This document shows positions 9,361 through 21,837 of a stretch of DNA of 64,000 nucleotides, one piece after another. Positions within the stretch are counted from its first letter, which is position 1; every line of letters starts with the position of its first letter. The notes beneath the pieces are model-generated. The model was given only the letters and a program-made list of their open reading frames with translations, was not told the origin of the DNA and ran no database searches. The DNA is from Zygaena filipendulae (lineage: Eukaryota > Arthropoda > Insecta > Lepidoptera > Zygaenidae): the NCBI GenBank assembly GCA_907165275.2, contig OU015666.1, positions 2,634,001 to 2,698,000 of the forward strand, given 5' to 3'. The position numbers were made by a program, and so were the translations under genes.

Positions 9361-12300
9361 AATTCCAGGATAAAAATGCTCTGTGTCCTTTTCCATACTA
9401 TCCCTTACAACTTGTACTCAAAATTTAATAGTGATCGGTTCAGCCGTTAAGGTATGAAAGCGTTACCAACAAACAAGCAAACACACTTTCGCATTTATAA
9501 TAGTAAAGATTTAAAAACTACAAACTAATTAAAAATGTAAGTTATTAAGTCTACAAGAAAAATAACACGAATGTAGCTACAAAGTTTTGATTTAATTTTC
9601 ATCGTCAGCGTCGGTCATCACGCCTAGTAATATTATATTATTTTTGACCTTGTTCGCCCGCATATCGAAGCGAACACATAGAAAAAAACAACTTTCTGGT
9701 CTTTCAATAGCATTCGAATGTACAGGAATTGCTAGAGATAAGAAATATATCGAACACAGAGAAATATCAATGCTCAAGAAGTATTGGAGAACATCCTTAT
9801 CTATATAGATAAGGAATCTATTGTTCTTGCGTGTACACTCGTACAATTTTTTTCTGTACCTATCTGCCTCGTCTGCCTGGGTGGCCATGCGGTCAACTAT
9901 AAATACCTCGTCGCCTTCACCACAGCTTTCAGTTCAATTTTGACTTTCGAATGTAACGACGCATTTTTGAGCACTGTCACACATTAATAGTGAAAATTAT
10001 ACAATCGACTATCGGCATCCATCACCAACTGTTGTTGTGTGGACTGTACGAATCAAAGGCAAACGTGTCTGTTTGGCCACAAAACCGCTTTGATCAACTT
10101 TCTTCAGATTGATCCGATTGATCCGATGAGCGTGTAAGCAAGCTGAGCTTCAGTATATTTGCTTCAGCAGGCAGATTTGTATCATTATTTTATCGATCTC
10201 TGCGACCAGCACCAGCAAAATATGCAGTGCAATATTAACAGAGACGAGGATTTTACAAAATTATACGGTCCAATAATGGATCAGAAAATGTGCGATCAAT
10301 ATAAATCAGATCTTGACTCAGAACATCCGCACTACATGAGTCTTTATAATGAGATTTATGAGAGAGTGCGAAAATACACTTGGACTAAGTCATTATTAAG
10401 AAAAGCTCCATTTCCGTCTGCAGAGTATACTCGATTGGCGAGTAACCTCGAAACTGAGGACAAACGATTACTAGCAGACGTTGAACTGATGAACATGCGG
10501 TCTCAGTTCAATTATATTCACTGCAAGTTTGTTCACATTAAGCAAAGGGTGCGCGAATACGAGGAAGCGCTTGACCTTAAAAAAACAGAGCCTTTGTCAG
10601 CACCGCCAGGCGCATTGGCGAGTTTATCAGCGACAAAACCAGGGGTTGCACTGCGAAATTGCAGTTCCGCATCATCAATGTCGCCATCGAGACCGTCATT
10701 GTCTCAAACTCTCCCTGAACAAACGAATAATGCCCCGGCGCAACTGGAATCGACGCCAGTATCAAGGCGGTCATCGTGTACGTTGATATCTCCTGATACA
10801 ACGTTAACATTAAGGCCATCAACTACGGCTGTCCCTCCAACAGAACCCCAAAGGGTTCAGTTGAAAGCGCCGCATAAAATGAGCACCCAGCCTCCAGTGA
10901 AATCTGGTTCAGGGCCATTATCGTCCACATTGGTCGGTTCGCCAGCAGCGCTCACATCGAGGCCATTACTATCGAGGCCATCTACATCCACATCAACTGC
11001 CCCCTCGCAACCAAAATTGACATCAAAGCCGCCATCTCGGCAAGCGAAGGCTATGAGGCCATTATTTTTAAAATCTATGCGCATGGCGCAAGCGCGATCG
11101 CCATGGTGTTCAACGCCATTGGTGGCTCGTAAGCGAAAGCGGAGTACTCAGGCGTAACCAGAAACGACGTCATCGTCGACCATTTCGTAGAATGCCTCAC
11201 CCGAACCTAAAAAACGTTCGATAATTAGCCCCTCACTTCGAGTACCTGCCAGAGTGATTGCGGACTTTCCCAATCTTTTGGTAACACAAGACCAGTACCA
11301 GTGAGAAAACATTTATAATTTTCATTTTTGTACATAATATTATTATCTTTTCCTGTGAATACACTGATTATTTATTTTTGTTTGTAAAATATGAAATAAA
11401 ACTTATTCTCAAATTAATGAATTCCTTGTTGTTTTTTTTTTGTCTTCCCAAGAATGTCAACGTACGTTGACGGTCCTCCCTCATTCAATTAGAAAAATAT
11501 TAAAATAACTGGTAAGTATGAAAAAAAAGATCATTTTACACACACGTTGTCAGTACATAGGGTACTATTAACTTGAAATTTCCGTGGAAACTCTGAAATT
11601 AACGCAGGAACAGCTAGAAAGTAAATAATTATCAGTGTTGTAAAGTAATACCTAGACCTACCTACTTGCCAAATTTTTGATCCTGTGTGCAATAAAAATT
11701 TCTTGGGAATACCTCATCGTAGGTCTAATCTTAAACCTACACACATTCACGATCCTACACACATACGTAGGGTTGCCAGGTGACCAGTTTTAGACGGACA
11801 CGTTTGGCTATTTACAGACGTGTCCGGCCAAAGATTTGTCGTCCGGCCTGTCCGGCATTTTTAGGCTTTTTGTCCGACTGCCGCGCGAGTCGAAACTCGA
11901 ATGCAAGCAAAGCATAACACAAAAACATAATAAAAATTAAACAAGTAGGTAATGGTTTTTTATTAAGTAATATTGTCGGGCTTTAAGAACATGTCCGGCT
12001 TTAAAAAACTATGATTAGCTATTAAAAAGATATGTCCGGCTTTTAGGGCCAGATTCCCGGCCAAATGTAGCGCCGAGTCTGGCTTTTGTGTTTTTGACCT
12101 GGCAACTCTGCACATACATAATATAGTATATAATATACACTTCTGATGTATAAGCTTGTCTTATTTTCTTGTCTTTCTTAGATTATTTATGATTCTCTTA
12201 ACCGTTGAAACCTCTCCTTGAATAATAATCTGTTGTAACACGGATCGATGAATTTTAATCAGTTTTAGCTATCCATCGATTACTATAAACCACACAATGG

Positions 12301-12480
12301 TTTCATGTCAGGGTGTTATTTATTAATTCAAAATGGCTCCCGTAAAATACAATAATATGACTATATCAAGACGAAAATAATGGTGAAATGGTCGAGTGTT
12401 ACTACTGGTAATATGTATATTATGAATTGACTAGCTGTTCCCCGCGGTTTCACCCACGATAATTTCAGAGTGCCCGCGAG
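9361..12480 (+). repeat. Tandem array unit 4 (3120 bp)
   Basis: The last unit with the longer T run after the poly(A) signal, hence the last 3120-bp unit. Confidence 0.97.
10222..11157 (+). CDS. ELL-type occludin-domain protein, copy 4
   Basis: 311 codons, same protein as copies 2 and 3. Confidence 0.75.
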   Translation: MQCNINRDEDFTKLYGPIMDQKMCDQYKSDLDSEHPHYMSLYNEIYERVRKYTWTKSLLRKAPFPSAEYTRLASNLETEDKRLLADVELMNMRSQFNYIHCKFVHIKQRVREYEEALDLKKTEPLSAPPGALASLSATKPGVALRNCSSASSMSPSRPSLSQTLPEQTNNAPAQLESTPVSRRSSCTLISPDTTLTLRPSTTAVPPTEPQRVQLKAPHKMSTQPPVKSGSGPLSSTLVGSPAALTSRPLLSRPSTSTSTAPSQPKLTSKPPSRQAKAMRPLFLKSMRMAQARSPWCSTPLVARKRKRSTQA

Positions 12481-15400
12481 AATTCCAGGATAAAAATGCT
12501 CTGTGTCCTTTTCCATACTATCCCTTACAACTTGTACTCAAAATTTAATAGTGATCGGTTCAGCCGTTAAGGTATGAAAGCGTTACCAACAAACAAGCAA
12601 ACACACTTTCGCATTTATAATAGTAAAGATTTAAAAACTACAAACTAATTAAAAATGTAAGTTATTAAGTCTACAAGAAAAATAACACGAATGTAGCTAC
12701 AAAGTTTTGATTTAATTTTCATCGTCAGCGTCGGTCATCACGCCTAGTAATATTATATTATTTTTGACCTTGTTCGCCCGCATATCGAAGCGAACACATA
12801 GAAAAAAACAACTTTCTGGTCTTTCAATAGCATTCGAATGTACAGGAATTGCTAGAGATAAGAAATATATCGAACACAGAGAAATATCAATGCTCAAGAA
12901 GTATTGGAGAACATCCTTATCTATATAGATAAGGAATCTATTGTTCTTGCGTGTACACTCGTACAATTTTTTTCTGTACCTATCTGCCTCGTCTGCCTGG
13001 GTGGCCATGCGGTCAACTATAAATACCTCGTCGCCTTCACCACAGCTTTCAGTTCAATTTTGACTTTCGAATGTAACGACGCATTTTTGAGCACTGTCAC
13101 ACATTAATAGTGAAAATTATACAATCGACTATCGGCATCCATCACCAACTGTTGTTGTGTGGACTGTACGAATCAAAGGCAAACGTGTCTGTTTGGCCAC
13201 AAAACCGCTTTGATCAACTTTCTTCAGATTGATCCGATTGATCCGATGAGCGTGTAAGCAAGCTGAGCTTCAGTATATTTGCTTCAGCAGGCAGATTTGT
13301 ATCATTATTTTATCGATCTCTGCGACCAGCACCAGCAAAATATGCAGTGCAATATTAACAGAGACGAGGATTTTACAAAATTATACGGTCCAATAATGGA
13401 TCAGAAAATGTGCGATCAATATAAATCAGATCTTGACTCAGAACATCCGCACTACATGAGTCTTTATAATGAGATTTATGAGAGAGTGCGAAAATACACT
13501 TGGACTAAGTCATTATTAAGAAAAGCTCCATTTCCGTCTGCAGAGTATACTCGATTGGCGAGTAACCTCGAAACTGAGGACAAACGATTACTAGCAGACG
13601 TTGAACTGATGAACATGCGGTCTCAGTTCAATTATATTCACTGCAAGTTTGTTCACATTAAGCAAAGGGTGCGCGAATACGAGGAAGCGCTTGACCTTAA
13701 AAAAACAGAGCCTTTGTCAGCACCGCCAGGCGCATTGGCGAGTTTATCAGCGACAAAACCAGGGGTTGCACTGCGAAATTGCAGTTCCGCATCATCAATG
13801 TCGCCATCGAGACCGTCATTGTCTCAAACTCTCCCTGAACAAACGAATAATGCCCCGGCGCAACTGGAATCGACGCCAGTATCAAGGCGGTCATCGTGTA
13901 CGTTGATATCTCCTGATACAACGTTAACATTAAGGCCATCAACTACGGCTGTCCCTCCAACAGAACCCCAAAGGGTTCAGTTGAAAGCGCCGCATAAAAT
14001 GAGCACCCAGCCTCCAGTGAAATCTGGTTCAGGGCCATTATCGTCCACATTGGTCGGTTCGCCAGCAGCGCTCACATCGAGGCCATTACTATCGAGGCCA
14101 TCTACATCCACATCAACTGCCCCCTCGCAACCAAAATTGACATCAAAGCCGCCATCTCGGCAAGCGAAGGCTATGAGGCCATTATTTTTAAAATCTATGC
14201 GCATGGCGCAAGCGCGATCGCCATGGTGTTCAACGCCATTGGTGGCTCGTAAGCGAAAGCGGAGTACTCAGGCGTAACCAGAAACGACGTCATCGTCGAC
14301 CATTTCGTAGAATGCCTCACCCGAACCTAAAAAACGTTCGATAATTAGCCCCTCACTTCGAGTACCTGCCAGAGTGATTGCGGACTTTCCCAATCTTTTG
14401 GTAACACAAGACCAGTACCAGTGAGAAAACATTTATAATTTTAATTTTTGTACATAATATTATTATCTTTTCCTGTGAATACACTGATTATTTATTTTTG
14501 TTTGTAAAATATGAAATAAAACTTATTCTCAAATTAATGAATTCCTTGTTGTTTTTTTTTGTCTTCCCAAGAATGTCAACGTACGTTGACGGTCCTCCCT
14601 CATTCAATTAGAAAAATATTAAAATAACTGGTAAGTATGAAAAAAAAGATCATTTTACACACACGTTGTCAGTACATAGGGTACTATTAACTTGAAATTT
14701 CCGTGGAAACTCTGAAATTAACGCAGGAACAGCTAGAAAGTAAATAATTATCAGTGTTGTAAAGTAATACCTAGACCTACCTACTTGCCAAATTTTTGAT
14801 CCTGTGTGCAATAAAAATTTCTTGGGAATACCTCATCGTAGGTCTAATCTTAAACCTACACACATTCACGATCCTACACACATACGTAGGGTTGCCAGGT
14901 GACCAGTTTTAGACGGACACGTTTGGCTATTTACAGACGTGTCCGGCCAAAGATTTGTCGTCCGGCCTGTCCGGCATTTTTAGGCTTTTTGTCCGACTGC
15001 CGCGCGAGTCGAAACTCGAATGCAAGCAAAGCATAACACAAAAACATAATAAAAATTAAACAAGTAGGTAATGGTTTTTTATTAAGTAATATTGTCGGGC
15101 TTTAAGAACATGTCCGGCTTTAAAAAACTATGATTAGCTATTAAAAAGATATGTCCGGCTTTTAGGGCCAGATTCCCGGCCAAATGTAGCGCCGAGTCTG
15201 GCTTTTGTGTTTTTGACCTGGCAACTCTGCACATACATAATATAGTATATAATATACACTTCTGATGTATAAGCTTGTCTTATTTTCTTGTCTTTCTTAG
15301 ATTATTTATGATTCTCTTAACCGTTGAAACCTCTCCTTGAATAATAATCTGTTGTAACACGGATCGATGAATTTTAATCAGTTTTAGCTATCCATCGATT

Positions 15401-15599
15401 ACTATAAACCACACAATGGTTTCATGTCAGGGTGTTATTTATTAATTCAAAATGGCTCCCGTAAAATACAATAATATGACTATATCAAGACGAAAATAAT
15501 GGTGAAATGGTCGAGTGTTACTACTGGTAATATGTATATTATGAATTGACTAGCTGTTCCCCGCGGTTTCACCCACGATAATTTCAGAGTGCCCGCGAG
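12481..15599 (+). repeat. Tandem array unit 5 (3119 bp)
   Basis: First unit with the one-base shorter T run (near 14560). It carries A instead of C in the 3' UTR (ttttAatttttg near 14443), shared with units 6 and 8. Confidence 0.97.
13342..14277 (+). CDS. ELL-type occludin-domain protein, copy 5
   Basis: 311 codons; coding region as in copies 2-4. Only the 3' UTR haplotype differs. Confidence 0.75.
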   Translation: MQCNINRDEDFTKLYGPIMDQKMCDQYKSDLDSEHPHYMSLYNEIYERVRKYTWTKSLLRKAPFPSAEYTRLASNLETEDKRLLADVELMNMRSQFNYIHCKFVHIKQRVREYEEALDLKKTEPLSAPPGALASLSATKPGVALRNCSSASSMSPSRPSLSQTLPEQTNNAPAQLESTPVSRRSSCTLISPDTTLTLRPSTTAVPPTEPQRVQLKAPHKMSTQPPVKSGSGPLSSTLVGSPAALTSRPLLSRPSTSTSTAPSQPKLTSKPPSRQAKAMRPLFLKSMRMAQARSPWCSTPLVARKRKRSTQA

Positions 15600-18500
15600 A
15601 ATTCCAGGATAAAAATGCTCTGTGTCCTTTTCCATACTATCCCTTACAACTTGTACTCAAAATTTAATAGTGATCGGTTCAGCCGTTAAGGTATGAAAGC
15701 GTTACCAACAAACAAGCAAACACACTTTCGCATTTATAATAGTAAAGATTTAAAAACTACAAACTAATTAAAAATGTAAGTTATTAAGTCTACAAGAAAA
15801 ATAACACGAATGTAGCTACAAAGTTTTGATTTAATTTTCATCGTCAGCGTCGGTCATCACGCCTAGTAATATTATATTATTTTTGACCTTGTTCGCCCGC
15901 ATATCGAAGCGAACACATAGAAAAAAACAACTTTCTGGTCTTTCAATAGCATTCGAATGTACAGGAATTGCTAGAGATAAGAAATATATCGAACACAGAG
16001 AAATATCAATGCTCAAGAAGTATTGGAGAACATCCTTATCTATATAGATAAGGAATCTATTGTTCTTGCGTGTACACTCGTACAATTTTTTTCTGTACCT
16101 ATCTGCCTCGTCTGCCTGGGTGGCCATGCGGTCAACTATAAATACCTCGTCGCCTTCACCACAGCTTTCAGTTCAATTTTGACTTTCGAATGTAACGACG
16201 CATTTTTGAGCACTGTCACACATTAATAGTGAAAATTATACAATCGACTATCGGCATCCATCACCAACTGTTGTTGTGTGGACTGTACGAATCAAAGGCA
16301 AACGTGTCTGTTTGGCCACAAAACCGCTTTGATCAACTTTCTTCAGATTGATCCGATTGATCCGATGAGCGTGTAAGCAAGCTGAGCTTCAGTATATTTG
16401 CTTCAGCAGGCAGATTTGTATCATTATTTTATCGATCTCTGCGACCAGCACCAGCAAAATATGCAGTGCAATATTAACAGAGACGAGGATTTTACAAAAT
16501 TATACGGTCCAATAATGGATCAGAAAATGTGCGATCAATATAAATCAGATCTTGACTCAGAACATCCGCACTACATGAGTCTTTATAATGAGATTTATGA
16601 GAGAGTGCGAAAATACACTTGGACTAAGTCATTATTAAGAAAAGCTCCATTTCCGTCTGCAGAGTATACTCGATTGGCGAGTAACCTCGAAACTGAGGAC
16701 AAACGATTACTAGCAGACGTTGAACTGATGAACATGCGGTCTCAGTTCAATTATATTCACTGCAAGTTTGTTCACATTAAGCAAAGGGTGCGCGAATACG
16801 AGGAAGCGCTTGACCTTAAAAAAACAGAGCCTTTGTCAGCACCGCCAGGCGCATTGGCGAGTTTATCAGCGACAAAACCAGGGGTTGCACTGCGAAATTG
16901 CAGTTCCGCATCATCAATGTCGCCATCGAGACCGTCATTGTCTCAAACTCTCCCTGAACAAACGAATAATGCCCCGGCGCAACTGGAATCGACGCCAGTA
17001 TCAAGGCGGTCGTCGTGTACGTTGATATCTCCTGATACAACGTTAACATTAAGGCCATCAACTACGGCTGTCCCTCCAACAGAACCCCAAAGGGTTCAGT
17101 TGAAAGCGCCGCATAAAATGAGCACCCAGCCTCCAGTGAAATCTGGTTCAGGGCCATTATCGTCCACATTGGTCGGTTCGCCAGCAGCGCTCACATCGAG
17201 GCCATTACTATCGAGGCCATCTACATCCACATCAACTGCCCCCTCGCAACCAAAATTGACATCAAAGCCGCCATCTCGGCAAGCGAAGGCTATGAGGCCA
17301 TTATTTTTAAAATCTATGCGCATGGCGCAAGCGCGATAGCCATGGTGTTCAACGCCATTGGTGGCTCGTAAGCGAAAGCGGAGTACTCAGGCGTAACCAG
17401 AAACGACGTCATCGTCGACCATTTCGTAGAATGCCTCACCCGAACCTAAAAAACGTTCGATAATTAGCCCCTCACTTCGAGTACCTGCCAGAGTGATTGC
17501 GGACTTTCCCAATCTTTTGGTAACACAAGACCAGTACCAGTGAGAAAACATTTATAATTTTAATTTTTGTACATAATATTATTATCTTTTCCTGTGAATA
17601 CACTGATTATTTATTTTTGTTTGTAAAATATGAAATAAAACTTACTCTCAAATTAATGAATTCCTTGTTGTTTTTTTTTGTCTTCCCAAGAATGTCAACG
17701 TACGTTGACGGTCCTCCCTCATTCAATTAGAAAAATATTAAAATAACTGGTAAGTATGAAAAAAAAGATCATTTTACACACACGTTGTCAGTACATAGGG
17801 TACTATTAACTTGAAATTTCCGTGGAAACTCTGAAATTAACGCAGGAACAGCTAGAAAGTAAATAATTATCAGTGTTGTAAAGTAATACCTAGACCTACC
17901 TACTTGCCAAATTTTTGATCCTGTGTGCAATAAAAATTTCTTGGGAATACCTCATCGTAGGTCTAATCTTAAACCTACACACATTCACGATCCTACACAC
18001 ATACGTAGGGTTGCCAGGTGACCAGTTTTAGACGGACACGTTTGGCTATTTACAGACGTGTCCGGCCAAAGATTTGTCGTCCGGCCTGTCCGGCATTTTT
18101 AGGCTTTTTGTCCGACTGCCGCGCGAGTCGAAACTCGAATGCAAGCAAAGCATAACACAAAAACATAATAAAAATTAAACAAGTAGGTAATGGTTTTTTA
18201 TTAAGTAATATTGTCGGGCTTTAAGAACATGTCCGGCTTTAAAAAACTATGATTAGCTATTAAAAAGATATGTCCGGCTTTTAGGGCCAGATTCCCGGCC
18301 AAATGTAGCGCCGAGTCTGGCTTTTGTGTTTTTGACCTGGCAACTCTGCACATACATAATATAGTATATAATATACACTTCTGATGTATAAGCTTGTCTT
18401 ATTTTCTTGTCTTTCTTAGATTATTTATGATTCTCTTAACCGTTGAAACCTCTCCTTGAATAATAATCTGTTGTAACACGGATCGATGAATTTTAATCAG

Positions 18501-18718
18501 TTTTAGCTATCCATCGATTACTATAAACCACACAATGGTTTCATGTCAGGGTGTTATTTATTAATTCAAAATGGCTCCCGTAAAATACAATAATATGACT
18601 ATATCAAGACGAAAATAATGGTGAAATGGTCGAGTGTTACTACTGGTAATATGTATATTATGAATTGACTAGCTGTTCCCCGCGGTTTCACCCACGATAA
18701 TTTCAGAGTGCCCGCGAG
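15600..18718 (+). repeat. Tandem array unit 6 (3119 bp)
   Basis: Has the 3'-UTR A variant of units 5 and 8, the synonymous TCG of units 7, 9 and 10 (at 17012), and private changes: the premature stop at 17337 and C for T near 17644 (cttaCtctc). Confidence 0.97.
16461..17339 (+). CDS. ELL-type occludin-domain protein, copy 6, truncated by a premature stop
   Basis: A single C-to-A change turns the TCG serine codon 293 into TAG at 17337-17339, giving 292 residues instead of 311. The lost end contains the terminal Lys/Arg cluster, so this copy would lack the putative nuclear signal but keep the whole ELL-type domain. It is either a slightly shortened functional copy or an early pseudogene; the sequence cannot decide. 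Confidence 0.7.
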   Translation: MQCNINRDEDFTKLYGPIMDQKMCDQYKSDLDSEHPHYMSLYNEIYERVRKYTWTKSLLRKAPFPSAEYTRLASNLETEDKRLLADVELMNMRSQFNYIHCKFVHIKQRVREYEEALDLKKTEPLSAPPGALASLSATKPGVALRNCSSASSMSPSRPSLSQTLPEQTNNAPAQLESTPVSRRSSCTLISPDTTLTLRPSTTAVPPTEPQRVQLKAPHKMSTQPPVKSGSGPLSSTLVGSPAALTSRPLLSRPSTSTSTAPSQPKLTSKPPSRQAKAMRPLFLKSMRMAQAR

Positions 18719-21700
18719 AATTCCAGGATAAAAATGCTCTGTGTCCTTTTCCATACTATCCCTTACAACTTGTACTCAAAATTTAATAGTGATCGGTTCA
18801 GCCGTTAAGGTATGAAAGCGTTACCAACAAACAAGCAAACACACTTTCGCATTTATAATAGTAAAGATTTAAAAACTACAAACTAATTAAAAATGTAAGT
18901 TATTAAGTCTACAAGAAAAATAACACGAATGTAGCTACAAAGTTTTGATTTAATTTTCATCGTCAGCGTCGGTCATCACGCCTAGTAATATTATATTATT
19001 TTTGACCTTGTTCGCCCGCATATCGAAGCGAACACATAGAAAAAAACAACTTTCTGGTCTTTCAATAGCATTCGAATGTACAGGAATTGCTAGAGATAAG
19101 AAATATATCGAACACAGAGAAATATCAATGCTCAAGAAGTATTGGAGAACATCCTTATCTATATAGATAAGGAATCTATTGTTCTTGCGTGTACACTCGT
19201 ACAATTTTTTTCTGTACCTATCTGCCTCGTCTGCCTGGGTGGCCATGCGGTCAACTATAAATACCTCGTCGCCTTCACCACAGCTTTCAGTTCAATTTTG
19301 ACTTTCGAATGTAACGACGCATTTTTGAGCACTGTCACACATTAATAGTGAAAATTATACAATCGACTATCGGCATCCATCACCAACTGTTGTTGTGTGG
19401 ACTGTACGAATCAAAGGCAAACGTGTCTGTTTGGCCACAAAACCGCTTTGATCAACTTTCTTCAGATTGATCCGATTGATCCGATGAGCGTGTAAGCAAG
19501 CTGAGCTTCAGTATATTTGCTTCAGCAGGCAGATTTGTATCATTATTTTATCGATCTCTGCGACCAGCACCAGCAAAATATGCAGTGCAATATTAACAGA
19601 GACGAGGATTTTACAAAATTATACGGTCCAATAATGGATCAGAAAATGTGCGATCAATATAAATCAGATCTTGACTCAGAACATCCGCACTACATGAGTC
19701 TTTATAATGAGATTTATGAGAGAGTGCGAAAATACACTTGGACTAAGTCATTATTAAGAAAAGCTCCATTTCCGTCTGCAGAGTATACTCGATTGGCGAG
19801 TAACCTCGAAACTGAGGACAAACGATTACTAGCAGACGTTGAACTGATGAACATGCGGTCTCAGTTCAATTATATTCACTGCAAGTTTGTTCACATTAAG
19901 CAAAGGGTGCGCGAATACGAGGAAGCGCTTGACCTTAAAAAAACAGAGCCTTTGTCAGCACCGCCAGGCGCATTGGCGAGTTTATCAGCGACAAAACCAG
20001 GGGTTGCACTGCGAAATTGCAGTTCCGCATCATCAATGTCGCCATCGAGACCGTCATTGTCTCAAACTCTCCCTGAACAAACGAATAATGCCCCGGCGCA
20101 ACTGGAATCGACGCCAGTATCAAGGCGGTCGTCGTGTACGTTGATATCTCCTGATACAACGTTAACATTAAGGCCATCAACTACGGCTGTCCCTCCAACA
20201 GAACCCCAAAGGGTTCAGTTGAAAGCGCCGCATAAAATGAGCACCCAGCCTCCAGTGAAATCTGGTTCAGGGCCATTATCGTCCACATTGGTCGGTTCGC
20301 CAGCAGCGCTCACATCGAGGCCATTACTATCGAGGCCATCTACATCCACATCAACTGCCCCCTCGCAACCAAAATTGACATCAAAGCCGCCATCTCGGCA
20401 AGCGAAGGCTATGAGGCCATTATTTTTAAAATCTATGCGCATGGCGCAAGCGCGATCGCCATGGTGTTCAACGCCATTGGTGGCTCGTAAGCGAAAGCGG
20501 AGTACTCAGGCGTAACCAGAAACGACGTCATCGTCGACCATTTCGTAGAATGCCTCACCCGAACCTAAAAAACGTTCGATAATTAGCCCCTCACTTCGAG
20601 TACCTGCCAGAGTGATTGCGGACTTTCCCAATCTTTTGGTAACACAAGACCAGTACCAGTGAGAAAACATTTATAATTTTCATTTTTGTACATAATATTA
20701 TTATCTTTTCCTGTGAATACACTGATTATTTATTTTTGTTTGTAAAATATGAAATAAAACTTATTCTCAAATTAATGAATTCCTTGTTGTTTTTTTTTGT
20801 CTTCCCAAGAATGTCAACGTACGTTGACGGTCCTCCCTCATTCAATTAGAAAAATATTAAAATAACTGGTAAGTATGAAAAAAAAGATCATTTTACACAC
20901 ACGTTGTCAGTACATAAGGTACTATTAACTTGAAATTTCCGTGGAAACTCTGAAATTAACGCAGGAACAGCTAGAAAGTAAATAATTATCAGTGTTGTAA
21001 AGTAATACCTAGACCTACCTACTTGCCAAATTTTTGATCCTGTGTGCAATAAAAATTTCTTGGGAATACCTCATCGTAGGTCTAATCTTAAACCTACACA
21101 CATTCACGATCCTACACACATACGTAGGGTTGCCAGGTGACCAGTTTTAGACGGACACGTTTGGCTATTTACAGACGTGTCCGGCCAAAGATTTGTCGTC
21201 CGGCCTGTCCGGCATTTTTAGGCTTTTTGTCCGACTGCCGCGCGAGTCGAAACTCGAATGCAAGCAAAGCATAACACAAAAACATAATAAAAATTAAACA
21301 AGTAGGTAATGGTTTTTTATTAAGTAATATTGTCGGGCTTTAAGAACATGTCCGGCTTTAAAAAACTATGATTAGCTATTAAAAAGATATGTCCGGCTTT
21401 TAGGGCCAGATTCCCGGCCAAATGTAGCGCCGAGTCTGGCTTTTGTGTTTTTGACCTGGCAACTCTGCACATACATAATATAGTATATAATATACACTTC
21501 TGATGTATAAGCTTGTCTTATTTTCTTGTCTTTCTTAGATTATTTATGATTCTCTTAACCGTTGAAACCTCTCCTTGAATAATAATCTGTTGTAACACGG
21601 ATCGATGAATTTTAATCAGTTTTAGCTATCCATCGATTACTATAAACCACACAATGGTTTCATGTCAGGGTGTTATTTATTAATTCAAAATGGCTCCCGT

Positions 21701-21837
21701 AAAATACAATAATATGACTATATCAAGACGAAAATAATGGTGAAATGGTCGAGTGTTACTACTGGTAATATGTATATTATGAATTGACTAGCTGTTCCCC
21801 GCGGTTTCACCCACGATAATTTCAGAGTGCCCGCGAG
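18719..21837 (+). repeat. Tandem array unit 7 (3119 bp)
   Basis: Carries cataAggt near 20917 in place of cataGggt, shared only with unit 9, plus the synonymous TCG variant in the ORF. Confidence 0.97.
19580..20515 (+). CDS. ELL-type occludin-domain protein, copy 7
   Basis: 311 codons; protein identical to copy 2, with one synonymous TCA-to-TCG change in the Ser-Ser pair after the double Arg. Confidence 0.75.
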   Translation: MQCNINRDEDFTKLYGPIMDQKMCDQYKSDLDSEHPHYMSLYNEIYERVRKYTWTKSLLRKAPFPSAEYTRLASNLETEDKRLLADVELMNMRSQFNYIHCKFVHIKQRVREYEEALDLKKTEPLSAPPGALASLSATKPGVALRNCSSASSMSPSRPSLSQTLPEQTNNAPAQLESTPVSRRSSCTLISPDTTLTLRPSTTAVPPTEPQRVQLKAPHKMSTQPPVKSGSGPLSSTLVGSPAALTSRPLLSRPSTSTSTAPSQPKLTSKPPSRQAKAMRPLFLKSMRMAQARSPWCSTPLVARKRKRSTQA

